Source of the DNA: Microbacterium aurantiacum
Lineage (GTDB): Bacteria; Actinomycetota; Actinomycetes; Actinomycetales; Microbacteriaceae
Assembly (NCBI RefSeq): GCF_002872075.1
Contig: NZ_PGGU01000016.1
Span: 1 to 64,000 of the forward strand
Length of the DNA stretch: 64,000 nucleotides
Direction of reading: 5' to 3'
Shown: one piece after another, positions 35,382 to 43,937 of the stretch
Position numbering within the stretch: the first letter of the stretch is position 1
Layout of the letters: each line of letters opens with the position of its first letter
Translations under genes and position numbers: made by a program
The notes under the pieces: model-generated
What the model was told of the DNA's origin: nothing
The model's input: the letters and a program-made list of their open reading frames with translations, nothing else
Database searches by the model: none

Positions 35382-35849
35382 TCAGGCGTTCTCGAGCTCT
35401 GCGATCACGATCTTCTTCATCTGCATCAGCGCCTGCGTCTGCTCAGGGCGCTCCATCAGCCTGCCGAGATCGGCGGGCACCACCTGCCAGCTCACGCCGA
35501 ACCGGTCCTTGCACCAGCCGCACGCCTCCGCTCCCGGAGCGGCCGAGAGCGCGTCCCAGTAGTAATCGATCTCGGCCTGGTCGGCACAGTTGATCACGAA
35601 CGAGATCGCCTCGTTGAAGGTGAACGCAGGCCCCCCGTCGATGCATCCGAACGGCATCCCGTTGAGAGTGAACTCGCCGTTGATGACCTTGCCGCTCATC
35701 CCCTCGAAATGCTCGCTGAGCGATTCGTCCGGGTAGGTGGTCACCTGATCGATCGACGAGTTCGGGAACACGGAGACGTAGTACTCCATCGCCTCCTGCG
35801 CGTTGTCCTCGAACCAGAGATAGGGACGGATGGTGGTGAGAGCTGCCAC
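35382..35849 (-). CDS. VOC-superfamily protein (PhnB/3-dmu-9_3-mt type)
   Basis: 155 residues. YLWFEDNAQEAMEYYVSVFPNS, GEFTLNGMPFGCIDGGP and CGWCKDRFGVSWQVVP are the usual PhnB-like glyoxalase/bleomycin-resistance-fold motifs; function unknown. GTG 35849 is the start: AAGGAGG lies five bases upstream, whereas the ATG at 35870 would sit upstream of that site. It follows the polytopic membrane protein gene with a 21-base gap, so it is probably co-transcribed with it. Confidence 0.88.
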   Translation of the reverse strand: MAALTTIRPYLWFEDNAQEAMEYYVSVFPNSSIDQVTTYPDESLSEHFEGMSGKVINGEFTLNGMPFGCIDGGPAFTFNEAISFVINCADQAEIDYYWDALSAAPGAEACGWCKDRFGVSWQVVPADLGRLMERPEQTQALMQMKKIVIAELENA

Positions 35850-35870
35850 AGTGGCCTCCTTGATCGGCAC

Positions 35871-36983
35871 TCACGCTACGCCCGCCGCCTCGGTCTGTCG
35901 AGGGGTGCCGGACACCTCGCCGGCCTGCGTCCGGCGGTGCATGACGTAGCCCCAGGTGGCGAGGCCGAGCAGCGGTCCCCACAACCAGAACGGGAACGTC
36001 AGCAGAAGCAGAAAGCTGTCCTTGGCCGGCCCCACGCCCTCGAGGGCGAACTCGATCCCCGCCGCCGTGAACAGCACGCTCACGACGGTCGCCGGGATCA
36101 CCGCGAACGCGACCGGCACGGCACGGCCCCCGACGCCGGCGAGGAACCGCGGGAACCGCTCCCCCCACGGCCTGATCAGGCCGAGTGTGAGCACGCCGCC
36201 GGTGAGCATCGCCAGGCCGAGCAGCAGCCCGGTGAGCCGCATCGCCGGCTCGAGCGTGAACATCTCGGCATCCCCGCCGAGCAGCGGCCACGGCGTCAGC
36301 CACGATGCCCGGGCCACCACGTACGGCAGTGCGCAGGCGGCGGCCACGACGGTGATCGCGACCCGGTGTCGCAGCACGGCACGCGCGAATGCACCGTGCG
36401 CGCCGGCCGTGGTGATGGTCCAGACGACGAGTCCCGCCGCCGCGATGACGTGAGCGAGAGCGAGACAGGCGTGCGGCAGCACCGATCCGAAGGACCCGAC
36501 GATCCTGGGCAGCAGCACCGCAGCCTCCAGATCGAGAACCGCGTACGTCGCCAGAGCGACGACCACTGTCGCCAGTACGATCCCGAGCCAGGGCCTGCGC
36601 AGCACGGTCAGGGTGACGAACGCGGCGATCCCGACCAGCACCGTCAGCATGAAGGAGTACCCGGCGGCCGCGATCACCCCACCCGGTGTGGTCGCGGCCA
36701 GCAGCGCCGCGGCCAGGAGGGCGGCGGCGCGCACGCCGCGAACCGGTGCTCCCGCGCGCACAGAACGCCGGGTCGCCAGCGCGGTGACGGCCACGACGAT
36801 GACGCCGAGCGCCCCACTCAGGGCGACGGCGAGCTCGACGCCGGTGCCGAGGCGGCCGAGAAGGCTTGTCGGCAGAGTGCCGAAGAACCCCGGGATGAGC
36901 ATCCGCAGCAGAGAGACGACGGCGGCGGCGGATGCGGCGACGGCGGCGAAGAGAAGGACGAGAACTCGAGAGCGATCTGACAT
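35871..36983 (-). CDS. Polytopic membrane protein, unknown function
   Basis: 370 residues with about nine to ten membrane helices, starting with MSDRSRVLVLLFAAVAASAAAVVSLL and ending in a short basic tail. No transporter motif or catalytic signature recognised. It follows the two-component system on the same strand but is separated by a hairpin region, so co-regulation with it is only possible. Confidence 0.85.
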   Translation of the reverse strand: MSDRSRVLVLLFAAVAASAAAVVSLLRMLIPGFFGTLPTSLLGRLGTGVELAVALSGALGVIVVAVTALATRRSVRAGAPVRGVRAAALLAAALLAATTPGGVIAAAGYSFMLTVLVGIAAFVTLTVLRRPWLGIVLATVVVALATYAVLDLEAAVLLPRIVGSFGSVLPHACLALAHVIAAAGLVVWTITTAGAHGAFARAVLRHRVAITVVAAACALPYVVARASWLTPWPLLGGDAEMFTLEPAMRLTGLLLGLAMLTGGVLTLGLIRPWGERFPRFLAGVGGRAVPVAFAVIPATVVSVLFTAAGIEFALEGVGPAKDSFLLLLTFPFWLWGPLLGLATWGYVMHRRTQAGEVSGTPRQTEAAGVA

Positions 36984-37063
36984 GCCTCCACGCTAGAAAC
37001 GCTCTCGCGCGGAGACATCGCCCGTACGGGTCGACCCGGTCACCCGCGCGAGCGACCCGACCC

Positions 37064-37122
37064 TTCAAAGAGCGCAAAGGGCTGCATTTGAGCCCCGGAT
37101 CGAGCCGTTTGCGCTCTCTGAA
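37064..37122 (-). terminator. 18-base inverted repeat after response regulator
   Basis: Arms 37064-37081 and 37105-37122 match at 16 of 18 positions (core AGAGCGCAAA / TTTGCGCTCT), 23-base spacer. Located downstream of the response regulator stop and about 80-140 bases upstream of the membrane protein start: a terminator for the first, or an operator for the second. Confidence 0.5.
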
Positions 37123-37148
37123 ACGGGGTTCGGGCGATCGAAACGCGG

Positions 37149-37805
37149 TCAGGCGCCCGGCCGCAGCACGCCGTTCTCATACGCCCAGATCACCACGTGC
37201 ACGCGGTCGGGCACCCCGAGCCCGGCGAGCACCGCCTTCACGTGGGTCTTCACGGTGTTCACCGAGAGGAAGAGACGCCGCGCGATCTCCTCGTTCGACG
37301 CGCCGGTGGCGAGCGCCCGCGCGACGTCCTGCTCGCGCGGGCTGAGCCGGGCGAGCGCGGCGTCTGCGTCGACGGCGGGGCGACCGCTGCGGACGAAGCC
37401 GATCACCGCCGCCGTCGCACGCGCGGACAGCACCTGATCGCCCGCGGCGACCGCGACCGCGGCATCCGCGAGCTCCGCGACGCTCGCGTCCTTCGTGAGG
37501 AAGCCGCTCGCCCCCTCGCGGATCGCGGCGTACACGTACTCGTCCAGGTCGAAGGTCGTCAGCACGAGCACACGGAGGCTCGGGCGGATGCGCAGAACCT
37601 CACGGGTTGCGGCGATGCCGTCGATCCCAGGCATGCGGATGTCCATCAGCACCACATCGACGGTGTGCGCCCGGACGTATTCGATCGCCTCCTCGCCGGA
37701 GGCGACGGCCGCGACGTCGGCGACGCGCTCATCGCGGGCGAGCATCACCGCGACCGCATCGCGGAAGAGCTCCTGGTCGTCGACGATCAGCACGCGGATG
37801 CTCAT
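37149..37805 (-). CDS. LuxR/NarL-family response regulator
   Basis: 218 residues from ATG 37805 (MSIRVLIVDDQELFRDAVAV). Receiver domain with phospho-acceptor Asp in DVVLMDIRMPGIDG, switch Thr in VLVLTTFD and Lys in FLTKDAS; C-terminal LuxR-type HTH LSPREQDVARALATGASNEEIA then FLSVNTVKTHVKAVLAGLG. Overlaps the histidine kinase gene by four bases. Target genes unknown; the adjacent membrane protein gene is a candidate. Confidence 0.95.
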   Translation of the reverse strand: MSIRVLIVDDQELFRDAVAVMLARDERVADVAAVASGEEAIEYVRAHTVDVVLMDIRMPGIDGIAATREVLRIRPSLRVLVLTTFDLDEYVYAAIREGASGFLTKDASVAELADAAVAVAAGDQVLSARATAAVIGFVRSGRPAVDADAALARLSPREQDVARALATGASNEEIARRLFLSVNTVKTHVKAVLAGLGVPDRVHVVIWAYENGVLRPGA

Positions 37806-39022
37806 GAGGCGCCCTTCTCCGGTGCGACGGGGAGGTCGATCCGCACGGTCCAGCCGCGCGGGGCGCGTTCCCGGGTCGTCATCACGCCTCCGGCCTGCCG
37901 CACGCGTTCGCCGACGCCGATCAGGCCGGTGCCGGTGCCAAGCCCGCCGGTGCCGAGCCCGCCGGGGCCGTCGTGAGTCGTGTCCGAGCCGCCGTCGTCC
38001 GTCACCGTGGCGAGCAGGCCGGTCGGCGACCACACCAGCCGCACGTCGATGCGCACCGGAGGGGACGTGTGGCGCACCGCGTTGGTGAGCGCCTCACGCA
38101 CGGCGTGGTGGAGCGCCAGCGCCGCCCCGGGGCTGAGAGGTGCACGGTCGCCGACTTCGACGAATTCGACCTCGCTGCCCGGCCGGCGCACAGCCTCGAC
38201 CAGCTCGGTGAGTGAATCGAGGGTCGGCAGCGGGCGGAGCGGTGCATCGCCGTCGTCCGCGACGACCGAACGCATCCCGCGCAGAGCGTCCCGCCCGGTG
38301 TCCACGACGATCCCCAGCGCGCTATCACTGCGCGCCGGATCGTCATCAAGAAGGGCACGAGCCACTTCTGCCTGAGCGATCATCACCGTCATCGAGTGGG
38401 CGACGATGTCGTGCAGGTCGCGGTTGATCCGCATGCGCTCTTCGGCGATCGCCCGCTCGACGCCTGCCTGCATCCGATCCTCCGCCTGCGCCCGCCGCAG
38501 CCGGAGCAGCCGTCCGACCGCCCAGGCGGCGCTGACGGCGCCGGTCAGGCCGATGAAGGCGCCGAACCGCGGCCCGTCATGGAACTCCAGCTCCGTCGAC
38601 GCGATCAAGGCCGCCCCGAAGACGCCGCTGCCGAGCGCGAGCACGCCGATGAGCGGGCGGCACTGCAACGCGACCTGACCCAGGACGAGCAGGTAGGCGA
38701 AACTCGACGGGAACAGTGCGGCCGAGACCTCCCGCAGCCCGGGGACCAGGGCGAGAGCGGTCATGATCGCGCTCGCGCCGGCGAGTGCGACGAGCGGGTT
38801 CCGCACCGCCAGCAGCGACAACAGGTGCAAGCCGGCGAAGAGCCCGATAGCGACTGCCGTCATCGCGGCATCTGGGCGCGTCTCGGGTTGCGTGAGCACG
38901 GCGATGCTCGCCGGCAGCAGCACGACGAGAGCGACGATCGCCACGAGCACGTCGACGCGCAGCCAGCTGCGCCATCCGCGCCCCGACGGCGCAGCATCCG
39001 ATTCCGTCTGCATCCTGCTCAT
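37802..39022 (-). CDS. NarL-type sensor histidine kinase (HisKA_3)
   Basis: About 406 residues: four to five membrane helices in the first 170 residues, the HisKA_3 phosphorylation segment MRINRDLHDIVAHSMTVM with the accepting His, and a HATPase domain (REALTNAVRHT, TDDGGSD, GLIGVGERVRQAGG). A Gly-rich duplication (GLGTGGLGTGTG) lies in the ATP-lid region. The start is uncertain: ATG 39022 is used here; GTG 39052 (GAAAGG directly abutting) and ATG 39013 are alternatives. Confidence 0.9.
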   Translation of the reverse strand: MSRMQTESDAAPSGRGWRSWLRVDVLVAIVALVVLLPASIAVLTQPETRPDAAMTAVAIGLFAGLHLLSLLAVRNPLVALAGASAIMTALALVPGLREVSAALFPSSFAYLLVLGQVALQCRPLIGVLALGSGVFGAALIASTELEFHDGPRFGAFIGLTGAVSAAWAVGRLLRLRRAQAEDRMQAGVERAIAEERMRINRDLHDIVAHSMTVMIAQAEVARALLDDDPARSDSALGIVVDTGRDALRGMRSVVADDGDAPLRPLPTLDSLTELVEAVRRPGSEVEFVEVGDRAPLSPGAALALHHAVREALTNAVRHTSPPVRIDVRLVWSPTGLLATVTDDGGSDTTHDGPGGLGTGGLGTGTGLIGVGERVRQAGGVMTTRERAPRGWTVRIDLPVAPEKGAS

Positions 39023-39065
39023 GCTCTCACGCAGCCCCGAGACGCGGATCACCCTTTCGGGTGAC

Positions 39066-39695
39066 TCATCCGGCGTAGCGGCGGCACCACTCGTACATGA
39101 TCACGGCCGCCGCGGCGCTCGCGTTGATCGAGCGGGTGGAGCCGTACTGGGTGATCTCGATGTGCCCGGATGCCGCGGCGAGCGCCTCTTCGGACAGCCC
39201 AGGCCCCTCCTGCCCGAACAGCAGCACGCAGCGCTCCGGAAGCTCCGCGCGATCGACCGGGACGGCGCCGTCGACGTTGTCGACCGCGATGACCGGGACA
39301 CCTTCGGCGGCGGCCCAGGCGGCGAAGGTGGCGATGTCCTCGTGATGCACGACGTGCTGGTAGCGGTCGGTGACCATTGCGCCCCGCTTGTTCCAGCGGC
39401 GGCGCCCGATGATGTGCACGGTGTCGGCGAGGAAGGCGTTCGCACTGCGCACGATCGAGCCGATGTTCATGTCGTGCTGCCAGTTCTCGATGGCGACATG
39501 GAACGGATGCCGCCGCGTGTCGAGGTCGGCGACGATCGCCTCCATCCGCCAATAGCGGTAGCGGTCGATGACGTTGCGGGTGTCGCCGTCCGCGAGCATC
39601 TCCGGGTCGTACTGCTCGCCGTCCGGCCATTCCGAAGGTCCGCCGGGCCAGGGGCCGACGCCGTGGGTGGTGCGCTCGGGCGTCTGCTCATCCAT
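39066..39695 (-). CDS. SpoU/TrmH-family RNA 2'-O-methyltransferase
   Basis: 209 residues of the SPOUT knot fold. The three SpoU motifs are intact: DMNIGSIVRSANAF, CVLLFGQEGPGLSEEAL, and EITQYGSTRSINASAAAAV. Modifies tRNA or rRNA ribose; exact target unknown. A TAGCCT -10 box ends six bases before the ATG, so it is probably leaderless. The histidine kinase gene follows closely. Confidence 0.94.
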   Translation of the reverse strand: MDEQTPERTTHGVGPWPGGPSEWPDGEQYDPEMLADGDTRNVIDRYRYWRMEAIVADLDTRRHPFHVAIENWQHDMNIGSIVRSANAFLADTVHIIGRRRWNKRGAMVTDRYQHVVHHEDIATFAAWAAAEGVPVIAVDNVDGAVPVDRAELPERCVLLFGQEGPGLSEEALAAASGHIEITQYGSTRSINASAAAAVIMYEWCRRYAG

Positions 39696-39730
39696 CCCGC
39701 CAGGCTATCCGGCACAAGCGCGACGCCAGG

Positions 39731-40141
39731 TCAGTCGACGATCACGAAGAGAGTGCTCGACCAGATCACGAACCAGATCGCGCCGATCGCGATGAGCGGC
39801 AGGAGGGTCAGGAGCCTTCTCCCCCACCCGCCCCGACGCAGCGCGAACGCGGTGACGACGAGGCAGATCGCAGATCCGATCAGCGCCGCGACGGTCACCG
39901 GCCAGCCAGTCTGCGTCTCGACCCCGCTCCTCCATTCGCAGTGGCGTCCGGCGGGCATCGCGGTGATCTCGGCTCGGCTGACTTCACGGTCATTCGTTTC
40001 GCTGCTGGCCCGGCACGAGTCCACGACATGGGCACCGGCATCCGCAGCCTGCGAGATCGCGGCCGTCGCCACCGGGAAGACGCACAGCACCGCCAGCAGC
40101 AGGAGCACCCACCAGGTCGCATTCGCTCGCTTCGCCGGCAT
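39731..40141 (-). CDS. Hypothetical membrane protein, 136 residues
   Basis: N-terminal membrane helix (WWVLLLLAVLCVFPVATAAI), an external-looking loop with two cysteines (SCRASS, HCEWRS) that could pair, and two more membrane helices at the C-terminus (VTVAALIGSAICLVVTAF and LLPLIAIGAIWFVIW). No family recognised. Ends shortly before the SpoU gene start, same strand. Confidence 0.8.
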   Translation of the reverse strand: MPAKRANATWWVLLLLAVLCVFPVATAAISQAADAGAHVVDSCRASSETNDREVSRAEITAMPAGRHCEWRSGVETQTGWPVTVAALIGSAICLVVTAFALRRGGWGRRLLTLLPLIAIGAIWFVIWSSTLFVIVD

Positions 40142-40249
40142 GTCGACCTCCCCCTCGATGCGTCACGTCTCTTGTAGCACGCGAACCTGCTGATCCGGGA
40201 GCTCCGGCTGAGGCCGATCCGGCCATGAGCGGCGATTAGGCTCGACATC

Positions 40250-40546
40250 ATGTCTGCCGAAACCGCGCACCGCACCGTCCGGATCCTCACCTGGGCCGGG
40301 CTGGCGACGGGCGTGATCGGCGGTCTGCTCATCGCGTTCCCGAAGGCGCTCGCCTTCGGAGGCCCCTGGGTGCAGCTCGCGCTCGGCATCGCGACCCTGA
40401 TCCTCGCGTTCCGCGCACGCAAGGCGGGAATCGCCGACGTCTCCGACTTCGACGGTCGCCTCTCGCTCTTCGCGGCCCTCCTCGGCTTCGGCGTGGTGTT
40501 CTTCGCGAGTCAGGCCGCCTACAGCCTCATCGCGGCAGCGTCTTAG
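40250..40546 (+). CDS. Small membrane protein, 98 residues
   Basis: Three hydrophobic segments (about residues 12-30, 38-55, 70-95). No family recognised. TAGGCT ends seven bases before the ATG (leaderless). Its TAG stop codon is itself the first half of the TAGGCT -10 box of the next gene. Confidence 0.82.
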   Translation: MSAETAHRTVRILTWAGLATGVIGGLLIAFPKALAFGGPWVQLALGIATLILAFRARKAGIADVSDFDGRLSLFAALLGFGVVFFASQAAYSLIAAAS

Positions 40547-40549
40547 GCT
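40544..40549 (+). promoter_or_regulatory. -10 box of leaderless DtxR-family gene
   Basis: TAGGCT overlaps the stop codon of the 98-residue membrane protein gene and ends six bases before GTG 40556. Confidence 0.55.
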
Positions 40550-40555
40550 GGAATC

Positions 40556-41185
40556 GTGGAATCCCCCGCAGCGGACGACTACCTGAAGACGGTGTACGCG
40601 CACACCGAATGGCAGGATGCGCCGATCACCCCCTCGGTGCTGGCGGCGAAGCTCGGCATCGCGCCGTCCAGTGTCACCGAGATGGTGAAGAAGCTCGCGG
40701 CCGCGGGGCTCGTCTCGCACGTGCCTTATGGGGCGGTGCGGTTGACGGATGCCGGAACGCGGCGCGCCCTCGCGATGCTGCGGCGACACCGGCTCATCGA
40801 GACCTGGCTGGTGCGCGAGTTCGGCTACGCCTGGGATGAGGTCCACGACGAGGCCGAGGTGCTCGAGCACACGATCAGCGACCGGCTCCTGGAAGGCATC
40901 GACGCTCGGCTGGGCCGACCGCGGTTCGACCCGCACGGCGACGCGATCCCGGATGCTGACGGCGACGTCGAACGCGAGCCGTTCGTGCTGCTGGCCGATG
41001 CGGCGCCCGGGCACGGCGGACGCGTGCTGCGCGTCGATGACCGCGACCCTGCGCTGCTGAGGTCGCTGGAGGCGGCGGGAGTCGTCGTCGGCGCCGAGAT
41101 CGAGGTCTCCGCCGCGGGCGTGGCCGTCGACGGCACCAGGATCGATGTCGACGGCGCTGCGCGCTCGGTCTGGCTCACCGCCTGA
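40556..41185 (+). CDS. DtxR/MntR-family metal-dependent regulator
   Basis: 209 residues. Winged HTH in the first 65 residues (ITPSVLAAKLGIAPSSVTEMVKKLAAAGLV), the metal-binding dimerisation domain with ALAMLRRHRLIETWLV, EVHDEAEVLEHTISDRLLEGID and the characteristic GRPRFDPHGDAIP, and a C-terminal SH3/FeoA-like domain. Represses genes for Mn or Fe uptake when metal-loaded; the metal cannot be assigned from sequence. No transport gene is adjacent. Confidence 0.93.
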   Translation: MESPAADDYLKTVYAHTEWQDAPITPSVLAAKLGIAPSSVTEMVKKLAAAGLVSHVPYGAVRLTDAGTRRALAMLRRHRLIETWLVREFGYAWDEVHDEAEVLEHTISDRLLEGIDARLGRPRFDPHGDAIPDADGDVEREPFVLLADAAPGHGGRVLRVDDRDPALLRSLEAAGVVVGAEIEVSAAGVAVDGTRIDVDGAARSVWLTA

Positions 41186-41222
41186 CCCGCAACACGTCAC
41201 CCGCGCCCCATATGCTGTGCGC

Positions 41223-42035
41223 ATGGCACAACGCGACGACATCGAATGCTGGCTCACCGACATGGACGGCGTGCTCGTCCATGAGAACGCCGCCATCCCC
41301 GGGGCCTCAGAGCTCCTCGCCGGATGGGAGAGCGCCGGCATCCCCTACCTGGTGCTCACGAACAACTCGATCTTCACCGCGCGCGACCTCTCGGCCCGCC
41401 TCCGCACGAGCGGTCTGCATGTGCCCGAGGACCGCATCTGGACCTCCGCGCTGGCCACGGCCGACTTCCTGCATTCGCAACTGCCGGGCGGCTCGGCCTT
41501 CGTGATCGGCGAAGCCGGCATCCTCACGGCCCTGCACGACGCCGGGTACATCATGACCGAGACCGATCCTGACTTCGTCGTGGTCGGTGAGACGCGCAAC
41601 TACTCGTTCGAGGCGATCACCAAGGCCATCCGCCTCATTCTCGGCGGCGCGCGCTTCATCGTCACGAACCCGGACGCCACCGGGCCGAGCGCCGACGGGC
41701 CGCTGCCGGCGACCGGAGCGATCGCCGCCCTCATCACCAAGGCGACCGGCAAGGAGCCCTACGTCGTCGGCAAGCCGAACCCGATGATGTTCCGCTCGGC
41801 ACTGAACAAGATCGGCGCGCACTCGAAGCGCACCGGCATGATCGGCGACCGCATGGACACCGACGTCGTCGCCGGCATCGAGGCCGGCCTGCACACCGTG
41901 CTCGTCCTCACCGGGATCAGCGACGAGGTCGAGATCGAGAAGTACCCGTTCCGCCCGGACGAGATCGTGCAGTCTGTGGCCGATCTGCTGCCGCGCATCA
42001 CCGAGTCGATCACGACGATCAAGACGAAGAAGTGA
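41223..42035 (+). CDS. HAD-IIA family hydrolase (NagD-like)
   Basis: 270 residues from ATG 41223; TATGCT ends six bases upstream (leaderless). HAD motif I WLTDMDGVLVHE, motif II YLVLTNNS, motif III Lys in VGKPNPMMF and motif IV MIGDRMDTDVVAG. NagD-type sugar or nucleotide phosphatase. The next gene starts three bases after its stop. Confidence 0.93.
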   Translation: MAQRDDIECWLTDMDGVLVHENAAIPGASELLAGWESAGIPYLVLTNNSIFTARDLSARLRTSGLHVPEDRIWTSALATADFLHSQLPGGSAFVIGEAGILTALHDAGYIMTETDPDFVVVGETRNYSFEAITKAIRLILGGARFIVTNPDATGPSADGPLPATGAIAALITKATGKEPYVVGKPNPMMFRSALNKIGAHSKRTGMIGDRMDTDVVAGIEAGLHTVLVLTGISDEVEIEKYPFRPDEIVQSVADLLPRITESITTIKTKK

Positions 42036-42038
42036 CGC

Positions 42039-42608
42039 ATGGGCGTTCTCGACGAGGGTGAGCGGGTCAGCGCCGCGGATGCTGCCGCCTGGCGCGTCTG
42101 GCTCGACGAGAACCACGCGCGGGCGGCCGGCGTGTGGCTGCTGAGCGTGCGCGGCAGCGGTGCGGTCGGCGTCGGCTATGAAGACGCGGTGCGCCAGGCG
42201 CTGTGCTTCGGGTGGATCGACGGCCCCGTCCGCACCTTCGACGACGCGACGGTCGGGCAGTGGTTCTCTCCGCGCCGCGCCTCCAGCGGCTGGGCGGCGA
42301 CGAACAAGGCGCGACTCGCCGAGCTGGAGGCAGCGGGTCTGCTCGCGCCGGCCGGCATTCGCGCGATCGAGGTCGCGAAGGCGAACGGCTCCTGGGAGAT
42401 GCTCGACGGACCGGAGGCGGGTATCGAGCCGCCGGAGTTCGCCGCCGCTCTGGATGCCGACCCCGCCGCCCGCGCCACGTGGGACGCGTTCCCGAAGTCG
42501 GTGAAGAAACTCGGCCTCACGCTCATCGCGACGGCGAAGCGACCCGAGACGCGGAGCGCCCGCATCGCGAAGATCGTGGCGGATGCGGCAGAGGGGAAGC
42601 GCCCATGA
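42039..42608 (+). CDS. YdeI/OmpD-associated family protein
   Basis: 189 residues. The N-terminal block DAAAWRVWLDENHARAAGVWLL followed by YEDAVRQALCFGWIDGPV and QWFSPRRASSGWAATNKAR is the YdeI/bacteriocin-protection family pattern, with the C-terminal AAALDADPAARATWDAFPKS helix. Function not established. It lies in an operon-like run with the HAD gene upstream and a 52-residue membrane protein downstream (ATGA overlap). Confidence 0.9.
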   Translation: MGVLDEGERVSAADAAAWRVWLDENHARAAGVWLLSVRGSGAVGVGYEDAVRQALCFGWIDGPVRTFDDATVGQWFSPRRASSGWAATNKARLAELEAAGLLAPAGIRAIEVAKANGSWEMLDGPEAGIEPPEFAAALDADPAARATWDAFPKSVKKLGLTLIATAKRPETRSARIAKIVADAAEGKRP

Positions 42609-42763
42609 CCGAACGCGATCTCTTCTTCATCGTGATGATCGCCATCAGCGCCTCGGCACTGACGGTGTTCATCGTGCAGTTCGTGCGCTCGCGCCGACGC
42701 CGCGACGACGACGGCCGATCCGGCAACTGGTGGGAAGGCCCCTGGGACGAGGACAAGCGCTGA
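42605..42763 (+). CDS. Small single-pass membrane protein, 52 residues
   Basis: ATG 42605 overlaps the stop of the YdeI-family gene by four bases. One membrane helix (LFFIVMIAISASALTVFIVQF) then Arg-rich SRRRR and a hydrophilic GNWWEGPWDEDKR end, as in small actinobacterial inner-membrane proteins. Easily missed because the frame extends upstream inside the previous gene. Confidence 0.75.
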   Translation: MTERDLFFIVMIAISASALTVFIVQFVRSRRRRDDDGRSGNWWEGPWDEDKR

Positions 42764-42778
42764 GCGGCGCGCCCGGCC

Positions 42779-43831
42779 TCAGGCCGGTGGTCCCCCTGGC
42801 GTGATCTCGCCGGTGCCGCGCGGGATGAGCGTGGTCGGCACCTGCATCCGCACCGGAGCGGCCTCGTCCCCCTCCAGCCGGGCGAAGATCCGCTCCGCCG
42901 CCAGCACCCCGATCCGCTGAGGATCCTGGGCGACCACTGTCACGCCCGGTTCCACGAGATCGGCGAGCGGGAGATCGTCGAACCCGACCAGCGCGACGGA
43001 ACGCGACAGCCCGGCCTGCCGCAGGGCGTGCAGCGCTCCGATCGTGATGATGTTCTGGGCGCTGAAGACGGCGGTGGGCGGGTCATCCCCCGCAAGCAGC
43101 GTCGCGAGCGCTTCCGCCGCCGCCTCGGCATCCGCCAGTTCGGTGACGATGAGCTCGTCCGCCGCAGGGATTCCGGCTGCGGCGAGCGCGTCGAGATACC
43201 CGTCGCGCCGCTGGCTGGCGGTGACGAGCTCGAGGCGGTCCGCGAGCAGCGCGACGCGCCGATGCCCGTGGGCGATGAGGTGAGCCGTGCCCATCTCGGC
43301 TCCGGCCCGGTTGGCGCTGGCGACCGTGTCGAGATCGGGCTCTTCGGGCTCGCGGTCCACGTATACGACCGGCACGCCACGATCACGGATCAGCGCCAGA
43401 TACTCGGGGTGGCTCACCGCCGTCGTCAGGATCAGCCCGTCCACGCGTCGCTGCAGGAACGTCCGGACGGCGTCCGATTCCCGGCGCGCATCGTCGTCCA
43501 TGCTGGCGGCGAAGACGGCGACGCCCCGTTCGGCTGCAGCGTCCTCGACGGTTCGGTGGATGATTCCCGCGAACGGGTTGTCCACGCTTCCGACGAGCAG
43601 GCCGAGGGTGCGGGTGCGCCCGTCGGCCCGGCGCAGGCTTCCGGCCTGCAGATCGACCTGATAGTCGAGCTCGCGCACCGCATCCCACACGCGCTTCGCC
43701 ATCGCCGGCGTGACGTTCGGTTCGCTGTTGATCACGCGCGAGACGGTCTTCACTCCCGCGCCCGCCAGCGCGGCGACGTCCTTCATGGTTGCCCGTCCGC
43801 GCGGTGGCGTCGGCATTGACATCGATGTCAC
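42779..43831 (-). CDS. LacI-family transcriptional repressor of sugar operon
   Basis: About 350 residues. N-terminal LacI HTH: ATMKDVAALAGAGVKTVSRVINSEPNVTPAM, then hinge and periplasmic-binding-like ligand domain (TLGLLVGSVDNPFAGII, ALVGFDDLPLADLVEPGVT). Divergent from the frc-type operon and therefore its likely regulator. The GTG at 43831 lies inside operator O1, so the regulator would also block its own expression. ATG 43822 or 43816 are other possible starts. Confidence 0.92.
   Translation of the reverse strand: MTSMSMPTPPRGRATMKDVAALAGAGVKTVSRVINSEPNVTPAMAKRVWDAVRELDYQVDLQAGSLRRADGRTRTLGLLVGSVDNPFAGIIHRTVEDAAAERGVAVFAASMDDDARRESDAVRTFLQRRVDGLILTTAVSHPEYLALIRDRGVPVVYVDREPEEPDLDTVASANRAGAEMGTAHLIAHGHRRVALLADRLELVTASQRRDGYLDALAAAGIPAADELIVTELADAEAAAEALATLLAGDDPPTAVFSAQNIITIGALHALRQAGLSRSVALVGFDDLPLADLVEPGVTVVAQDPQRIGVLAAERIFARLEGDEAAPVRMQVPTTLIPRGTGEITPGGPPA
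43816..43831. promoter_or_regulatory. LacI-family operator O1
   Basis: TTGACATCGATGTCAC, containing the perfect 14-bp palindrome TGACATCGATGTCA (43817-43830), with the central CG typical of LacI-family operators. It overlaps the start of the lacI-family gene. Confidence 0.75.
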
Positions 43832-43859
43832 AGTTCGGTCTCATTCCTCGAAAGTCACC

Positions 43860-43888
43860 TTGACTCTAGTTCAGGCTTCGACTAGAAC
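43860..43888 (+). promoter_or_regulatory. Promoter of frc-type sugar operon
   Basis: -35 TTGACT (43860-43865), 17-base spacer, -10 TAGAAC (43883-43888). The expected start of transcription, near 43895, falls at operator O2. Confidence 0.6.
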
Positions 43889-43893
43889 TACTT

Positions 43894-43909
43894 TTGACAT
43901 CGTTGTCAA
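43894..43909. promoter_or_regulatory. LacI-family operator O2
   Basis: TTGACATCGTTGTCAA differs from O1 by one base in the 14-base core. It covers the predicted transcription start of the sugar operon; O1 and O2 centres are 78 bases apart, which would allow a repression loop. Confidence 0.75.
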
Positions 43910-43937
43910 CCAGGCGACGACCGCCGAGAGGAATTCA

